A stretch of DNA of 64,000 nucleotides from Pelomonas lactea (GTDB taxonomy: Bacteria > Pseudomonadota > Gammaproteobacteria > Burkholderiales > Burkholderiaceae_C): NCBI RefSeq assembly GCF_043555885.1, contig NZ_JBIGHX010000005.1, positions 186,001-250,000 on the forward strand, given 5' to 3'. Below are positions 59,745 to 64,000 of this stretch, in pieces; the first letter of the stretch is position 1, and every line of letters starts with the position of its first letter. The notes beneath the pieces are model-generated. The model had not been told where the DNA came from, ran no database searches, and was given only the letters and a program-made list of their open reading frames with translations. A program made the position numbers and the translations under genes.

Positions 59745-61061
59745 ATGAAGACCTTCATCACGTGCGCGGCGCTGGCCGCTTTGCAGTTGTTCGCGGCGCC
59801 CGCCGCGATGGCCCAGGCCAAGGAGCAGTTCTTCCCGTTGCTGGTCTACCGCACCGGCCCGTACTCGCCCAACGGCACACCGTGGGCGAACGGCAAGCAG
59901 GACTACATCAAGCTCATCAACGCCCGCGATGGCGGCGTCAACGGCGTCAAGCTCACGTTCGAGGAATGCGAGACCGGCTACGCCACCGACAAGGGCGTGG
60001 AGTGCTACGAGCGGCTCAAGGGCAAGGGCGCCACGCTGTTCGACCCGCAGGCCACCGGCATCACGTTCGCGCTGACCGACAAGGTGCCGGGCGACAAGAT
60101 CCCGCTCATCACGCTGGGCTACGGCCTGTCGGCGTCGGCCGACGGCGGCGTGTTCGCGTGGAACTTCCCGCTGATGGGCAGCTACTGGACGGCGGCCGAC
60201 GTGTTGATCCAGCACCTGGGCAAGAAGGAGGGCGGGCTGGACAAGCTCAAGGGCAAGAAGATCGCGCTGGTCTACCACGACAGCCCGTTCGGCAAGGAAC
60301 CCATCCCGCTGCTGGACGAGCGCCAGAAGATGCACGGCTTCGAGCTCATCAAGATCCCGGTCACCGCGCCGGGCGTGGAGCAGAAGAGCGCCTGGCTGCA
60401 GGTGCGCCAGGCGCGGCCCGACTACGTGCTGCTGTGGGGCTGGGGCGTCATGAACTCCACCGCGCTGAAAGAGGCCCAGGCCACCGGCTATCCGCGCGAG
60501 AAGATGTATGGCGTCTGGTGGTCGGGCGCAGAACCCGACGTGAAGGACGTGGGCGAAGGCGCCAAGGGCTACAACGCGCTGAACCTCAACACCTCGGGCC
60601 AGAGCCCGAAGGTCATCCAGGACATCCTGAAGCTGGTGCACGACAAGGGCCAGGGCACCGGCCCGAAGGAGGAGGTGGGCTCGGTGCTGTACACACGCGG
60701 CCTGGTCATCCAGGCCTTGGCCGTGGAGGCCGTGCGGCGCGCGCAGGAGCGCTTCGGTAAGGGCAAGGTCATGACCGGCGAGCAGGTGCGCTGGGGCCTG
60801 GAGAACCTGGCGCTGGACGACAAGAAGCTGGCCGCGCTGGGCCTGACCGGCGTCATCCGCCCCATCAGCACCAGCTGCACGGACCACCAGGGCTCCACGT
60901 CCGTGCGCGTGCACACCTGGGACGGCAAGCAGTGGAACTTCAGCTCCGACTGGTACCAGGCCGATGACCAGATCCTCAAGCCCATGGTGAAGGCCGCGGC
61001 CGACAAGTACGCGAGCGAGAAGAAGATCACCCGCCGCACGCCCGCCGAATGCCAGAGCTGA
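59745..61061 (+). CDS. livK: Periplasmic substrate-binding protein of the liv-type transporter
   Basis: A 438-residue binding protein with a Sec signal peptide, cut after AMAQA near residue 24. It has the two-lobed type I fold: FFPLLVYRTGPYSPNGTPWANG, KKIALVYHDSPFGKE, LLWGWGVMNSTALKEAQATGYPREKMYG. It differs from leucine-binding proteins in the sugar-free ligand pocket and in the extended C-terminus ending TRRTPAECQS. The ligand is probably an aromatic or fatty acid rather than a branched-chain amino acid, judged from the ligase neighbours. Confidence 0.91.
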   Translation: MKTFITCAALAALQLFAAPAAMAQAKEQFFPLLVYRTGPYSPNGTPWANGKQDYIKLINARDGGVNGVKLTFEECETGYATDKGVECYERLKGKGATLFDPQATGITFALTDKVPGDKIPLITLGYGLSASADGGVFAWNFPLMGSYWTAADVLIQHLGKKEGGLDKLKGKKIALVYHDSPFGKEPIPLLDERQKMHGFELIKIPVTAPGVEQKSAWLQVRQARPDYVLLWGWGVMNSTALKEAQATGYPREKMYGVWWSGAEPDVKDVGEGAKGYNALNLNTSGQSPKVIQDILKLVHDKGQGTGPKEEVGSVLYTRGLVIQALAVEAVRRAQERFGKGKVMTGEQVRWGLENLALDDKKLAALGLTGVIRPISTSCTDHQGSTSVRVHTWDGKQWNFSSDWYQADDQILKPMVKAAADKYASEKKITRRTPAECQS

Positions 61062-61113
61062 CCCGCTGCGCGGCTCAGCTCTTCGAGCTGGTAACGCCCC
61101 GCTCCCACCCCTT

Positions 61114-61136
61114 CCCCGCCCTCCGAGAGGGCGGGG
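61114..61136 (+). repeat. Perfect GC-rich hairpin 1 between livK and livF
   Basis: CCCCGCCCT pairs with AGGGCGGGG around a 5-base loop. No T run follows, so it is more likely a 3' stabiliser for the binding protein message than a full terminator. Confidence 0.6.
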
Positions 61137-61155
61137 TGCTGAAGCCCCACCCCTG

Positions 61156-61178
61156 GCCCCTCCCCCGCGGGGAGGGGC
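61156..61178 (+). repeat. Perfect GC-rich hairpin 2 between livK and livF
   Basis: GCCCCTCCCC pairs with GGGGAGGGGC around a 3-base loop, 19 bases after the first hairpin. Together they separate the highly needed binding protein from the ATPase. Confidence 0.6.
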
Positions 61179-61217
61179 ACTGACCGCGAGAACGTCCATG
61201 CTGATCAGAGAGTTGCC

Positions 61218-62024
61218 ATGACTGCACCCCTCCTCAACGTCAACGGCATCGAGGTCATCTACAACCACGTGATCCTCGTGCTCAAGGGCGTGAGCCTGCA
61301 GGTGGCCGAGGGCCAGGTGGTGGCCTTGCTGGGCGGCAACGGCGCCGGCAAGACCACCACGCTGCGGGCCGTGTCCAACCTGCTGGAGGGCGAGCGCGGC
61401 GAGGTCACCAAGGGCAGCATCGAGCTGCGCGGCGAGCGCATCGAGAAGCTGTCGACGGCGGGCATGGTGGAGCGCGGTGTCGTGCAGGTCATGGAGGGGC
61501 GCCACTGCTTCGCGCACCTGACCATCGAAGAGAACCTGATGACCGGCGCCTACACGCGCAAGGACGGCCGCGCCGCCGTGGCGGCCACGCTGGAGAAGGT
61601 CTACGCCTATTTCCCGCGGCTCAAGACGCGCCGCACCAGCCAGGCCGCCTACACGTCGGGTGGCGAGCAGCAGATGTGCGCCATCGGCCGCGCGCTGATG
61701 GCCAACCCGAAGATGGTGTTGCTGGACGAGCCGTCCATGGGCCTGGCGCCGCAGATTGTCGAGGAGGTGTTCGAGATCGTGCGCGACCTCAACGCCAAGG
61801 AGCGCACCACCTTCCTGCTCGCCGAGCAGAACACCAGCATGGCGCTGCGCTACGCCGACTACGGCTACATCCTGGAGAACGGCCGCGTCGTCATGGACGG
61901 CGCCGCTGCCGCGCTGCGCGAGAACGAGGACGTCAAGGAGTTCTACCTCGGCGTCGGCGGGGAAGGGCGGCGCAGCTTCAAGGACGTCAAGAGCTACAAG
62001 CGCAGGAAGAGGTGGCTTGCATGA
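61218..62024 (+). CDS. livF: Branched-chain-type ABC transporter ATPase LivF
   Basis: A 268-residue ATPase, partner of LivG. Walker A is LLGGNGAGKTTTLRA (about 37-51), and VVQVMEGRHCFAHLTIEENLMTGA is the Q-loop region. The signature TSGGEQQMCAIGRALM and Walker B KMVLLDEPSMGLAP follow, with switch AEQNTSMALRYADYGYILENG. The C-terminus is extended by about 25 basic residues (KSYKRRKRWLA). Its stop overlaps the ATG of the next small gene. Confidence 0.94.
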   Translation: MTAPLLNVNGIEVIYNHVILVLKGVSLQVAEGQVVALLGGNGAGKTTTLRAVSNLLEGERGEVTKGSIELRGERIEKLSTAGMVERGVVQVMEGRHCFAHLTIEENLMTGAYTRKDGRAAVAATLEKVYAYFPRLKTRRTSQAAYTSGGEQQMCAIGRALMANPKMVLLDEPSMGLAPQIVEEVFEIVRDLNAKERTTFLLAEQNTSMALRYADYGYILENGRVVMDGAAAALRENEDVKEFYLGVGGEGRRSFKDVKSYKRRKRWLA

Positions 62025-62320
62025 GCGACGACTCGTGGGACATCGCGCCCCCGCCGTTCAACGCGGATGCGGCGCTGCAGACGATGAAGCGCTTCGTGCG
62101 CGACCAGCGCGTGCTGGCCGAGCGTGGCGGCGCGTGGATGCTGGGCGCCGATGCGGTGCTGAAGCTGGCCGTCGACGGCGCGGCGGTCACCGTGCAACTT
62201 GCCAAACGCCCGGCGCGCACCCCCGAGTGGGACACGTTCACGCTGAAGGCGCCCACCGACGCGCGCAAGCTGCAGGACGAGATCAAACGCCGCCTGACGC
62301 GCTGGAAGGACGACGAGTGA
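62021..62320 (+). CDS. Small cytoplasmic protein encoded between livF and the PaaK-like gene
   Basis: A 99-residue protein with no membrane helix or signal. It starts MSDDSWDIAPPPFNADAALQTMKRFVRDQRVLAERGG and ends DARKLQDEIKRRLTRWKDDE. It is coupled to both neighbours by ATGA and GTGA overlaps, so it is almost surely a real gene used with the ligase. The family is not one I recognise; a helper or regulatory subunit for the adjacent PaaK-like protein is a fair guess. Confidence 0.82.
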   Translation: MSDDSWDIAPPPFNADAALQTMKRFVRDQRVLAERGGAWMLGADAVLKLAVDGAAVTVQLAKRPARTPEWDTFTLKAPTDARKLQDEIKRRLTRWKDDE

Positions 62321-63552
62321 CGGCGGCGTTCTACGACGCGCTGGAGGCGCGCGATCCGGCCGAGCGGGAGGCCGCGTTGATGGCCGCGCTGCCGCTGCAG
62401 GTAGCCCACGCGCAGGCCAGCAGCCCGGCTTACGGGGAGTTGCTGGCGGGCATCGATGCCGCCGCCATCACGTCGCGCGCCGCGCTGGCCACGCTGCCGC
62501 TGACGCGCAAGAGCAGCCTGGCGGCCGCGCAGTCGGCCCGGCGTTCGCTGCGCCTGGGCGGCTTCGCGGCCGGTGCGCCGCGGCGCATCTTCCAGTCTCC
62601 CGGGCCGCTGTACGAGCCCGAACCGGACGCGGACGGCGTGGACCCCTGGCGCGTCATCCGGGCGCTGCATGCGGCCGGCATCCGTGCGGGCCAGCTCGCG
62701 CATGTCAGCTTCAGCTATCACCTGACGCCGGCCGGCGCCATGATGGAAGCCGGTCTGCGCGCGCTGGGCGCGGCCAGCTTCCCCGGCGGCGTTGGCAACA
62801 CCGAGCTGCAGCTGCAGGCCATGCTGGACCTGCAACCCGAGGCCTACGCCGGCACGCCCAGCTTCCTGCGCATCCTGCTGGAGAAGGCCGCCGAGGCCGG
62901 CCATGCCTTGCCGTCGCTGAAGCGGGCGCTCGTCAGCGGCGAGGCCTGCCCGCCGCCGCTCGTGGCCTGGTTCGCCGAGCGCGGCGTGGACGCCTATCAG
63001 TGCTACGCCACGGCCGACCTGGGCCTCATCGCCTACCAGACCGCGGCGCGCGACGGGCTGGTGGTGGACGAGGGCGTCATCGTCGAGATCGTGCGCCCGG
63101 GCTCGGGCGAGCCGCTGCCCGACGGCGAGGTGGGCGAGGTGGTCGTGACGACGCTGTCGCCCGGCTATCCGCTGATCCGCTTCGCCACCGGCGACCTGTC
63201 CGCCGTGATGCCTGGTGCCAGCCCTTGCGGCCGCACCAACCAGCGGCTGCGCGGCTGGCTGGGGCGGGCCGACCAGTCGGCCAAGGTGCGCGGCATGTTC
63301 GTGCATGCGGGCCAGGTGGCCGACCTCGTCAAGCGCCACCCCGAGGTGCGGCGCGCGCGCCTTGTCGTCAGCGGCGAGCTGGCGCAGGATCAGGTCGTGC
63401 TGCAGGTGGAAATGTGGAAACCCACAACCCCGGCGCCCGTGGAAAGCCTGATGCTGACCGCCCGTGACCTCACCAAACTGCGGGTTGAGATAGAACTGCT
63501 GCCGGAGGGCAGCCTGCCCAACGACGGCAAACTCATCGAAGACCGTCGCTAA
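62317..63552 (+). CDS. PaaK-like adenylate-forming protein with altered P-loop
   Basis: A 411-residue protein of the phenylacetate-CoA ligase type. Segments FLRILLEKAAEAGHALPSLKRALVSGEACPPPL, YQCYATADLGLIAYQT, LPDGEVGEVVVTTLSPGYPLIRFATGDLS, and a C-terminal domain RLRGWLGRADQSAKVRGMFVHAGQVADLV match PaaK. The phosphate-binding loop, normally SSGTTGxP, reads FQSPGPLYEP, so nucleotide binding may be changed. The GTG start overlaps the preceding stop (GTGA). Its place downstream of the transporter points to a role with the imported acid. Confidence 0.85.
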   Translation: MTAAFYDALEARDPAEREAALMAALPLQVAHAQASSPAYGELLAGIDAAAITSRAALATLPLTRKSSLAAAQSARRSLRLGGFAAGAPRRIFQSPGPLYEPEPDADGVDPWRVIRALHAAGIRAGQLAHVSFSYHLTPAGAMMEAGLRALGAASFPGGVGNTELQLQAMLDLQPEAYAGTPSFLRILLEKAAEAGHALPSLKRALVSGEACPPPLVAWFAERGVDAYQCYATADLGLIAYQTAARDGLVVDEGVIVEIVRPGSGEPLPDGEVGEVVVTTLSPGYPLIRFATGDLSAVMPGASPCGRTNQRLRGWLGRADQSAKVRGMFVHAGQVADLVKRHPEVRRARLVVSGELAQDQVVLQVEMWKPTTPAPVESLMLTARDLTKLRVEIELLPEGSLPNDGKLIEDRR

Positions 63553-63567
63553 CCGCTGGAGACATCG

Positions 63568-64000
63568 ATGCGCACCTCATTCAAGCTGGCCGCCAGCCTG
63601 CTCGCCACCCTGGCCGCCTTGCCTGCCCTGGCCGAGTACCCGGACAAGCCCATCACGCTGGTCGTGCCGTTCACCGCCGGCGGCCCCACCGACAAGGTCG
63701 GCCGGGACCTGGCCGAGGCGCTGCGCAAGCCGCTGGGCGCCACCATCATCATCGAGAACGTCGGCGGCGTCGGCGGCACGCTGGGCGCCAACAAGGTGGC
63801 CAAGGCGTCGCCGGACGGCTACACGCTGCTGCTGCACCACATCGGCATCGCCAGCGCCACAGCGCTGTACCGCACGCTGCCGTACAAGACGCTGGAGGAC
63901 TTCGAGTACCTGGGCATGGTCAACGAAGTGCCGATGACGCTGATCGGTCGCCCCGACCTGCCGGCCAACAGCTATGCCGACCTCGCCAAGTGGATGGCGG
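63568..64000 (+). CDS. Bug/TctC-type periplasmic binding protein, C-terminal part off the right edge
   Basis: The first 144 residues of a tripartite tricarboxylate transporter-type receptor. The signal peptide (MRTSFKLAASLLATLAALPALA) is followed by YPDKPITLVVPFTAGGPTDKVGRDLAEAL, the Bug family hallmark, and ASPDGYTLLLHHIG. Bug proteins are abundant in Burkholderiales and bind carboxylates. GGAGA precedes the ATG at 63568. It lies 15 bp after the ligase-like gene and may belong to the same operon, although it serves a different transporter class. Confidence 0.92.
   Translation, partial: MRTSFKLAASLLATLAALPALAEYPDKPITLVVPFTAGGPTDKVGRDLAEALRKPLGATIIIENVGGVGGTLGANKVAKASPDGYTLLLHHIGIASATALYRTLPYKTLEDFEYLGMVNEVPMTLIGRPDLPANSYADLAKWMA

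Noticed and set aside
58485..61517. A 1010-codon open frame on the minus strand opposite livM, livK and livF
   Set aside because: Its translation is His/Ala/Gln/Arg-rich and low in complexity, as expected from the antisense of GC-rich genes. The plus-strand frames encode clear transporter proteins.

Overview
The window is high-GC, densely coded chromosomal DNA, almost certainly from a betaproteobacterium of the order Burkholderiales (Rubrivivax/Leptothrix/Roseateles-like). This is inferred from gene content and neighbourhoods: nadK divergent from hrcA, the rsmI-yraN-diaA-dolP group, pilT-pilU, a foldase-dependent lipase pair, a Bug-type solute-binding protein and TAGAAT-like -10 boxes. I see about 60 protein genes, one tRNA, no rRNA, no insertion sequence and no CRISPR array. 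No gene-free stretch exceeds 300 bases; the longest are 34239-34483, 39752-39967 and 37741-37952, and each holds a described element.

Layout. 1-1655: nadK (partial), hrcA and a CAT-anticodon tRNA. 1746-7029: a defence island in which an antitoxin-toxin pair overlaps a restriction-modification operon (nuclease-methylase fusion, specificity subunit) followed by an Mrr-type nuclease. 7107-18930: an SbmA/YddA-type ABC exporter, a carbamoyltransferase-like remnant, a Crp/Fnr regulator, a hybrid kinase with an OmpR-type regulator, a GGDEF-EAL protein, an exported methyltransferase, a DUF2520 protein and cheZ. 18927-29644: mtfA, a transporter, small lipoproteins, a wax ester synthase/DGAT, rbgA, a chemoreceptor, and cytochromes c behind yggS. 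29672-35789: pilT, pilU, a hydroxyisobutyrate-dehydrogenase-like enzyme, dolP, diaA, yraN and rsmI. 36277-44771: tldD, lipase plus foldase, aroG with an apparent transcription attenuator, a 2OG-Fe(II) oxygenase, htpG and an acetyltransferase.

44841-54036 is the most intriguing region. A TonB-dependent receptor, a class C beta-lactamase-fold hydrolase and an M81 metallopeptidase form one operon. It is divergent from an XRE-cupin regulator, followed by a POT-type peptide transporter and a DauA-like D-amino acid dehydrogenase. Two closely similar palindromes (TTTCCA-N3-TGGAAA) lie in the two divergent promoter regions. The enzyme set parallels MlrB, MlrC and MlrD of microcystin degradation but lacks MlrA, so I infer a regulon for uptake and breakdown of D-residue-containing peptides.

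54033-64000: a Crp/Fnr regulator, then an acyl-CoA synthetase, a complete branched-chain-type ABC transporter (livG, H, M, K, F), a small protein, a PaaK-like protein with an altered P-loop and the start of a Bug-type binding protein. This looks like an operon for uptake and CoA activation of an organic acid.

Across the window a three-hairpin intergenic element recurs five times. Its middle stem changes sequence but keeps pairing.
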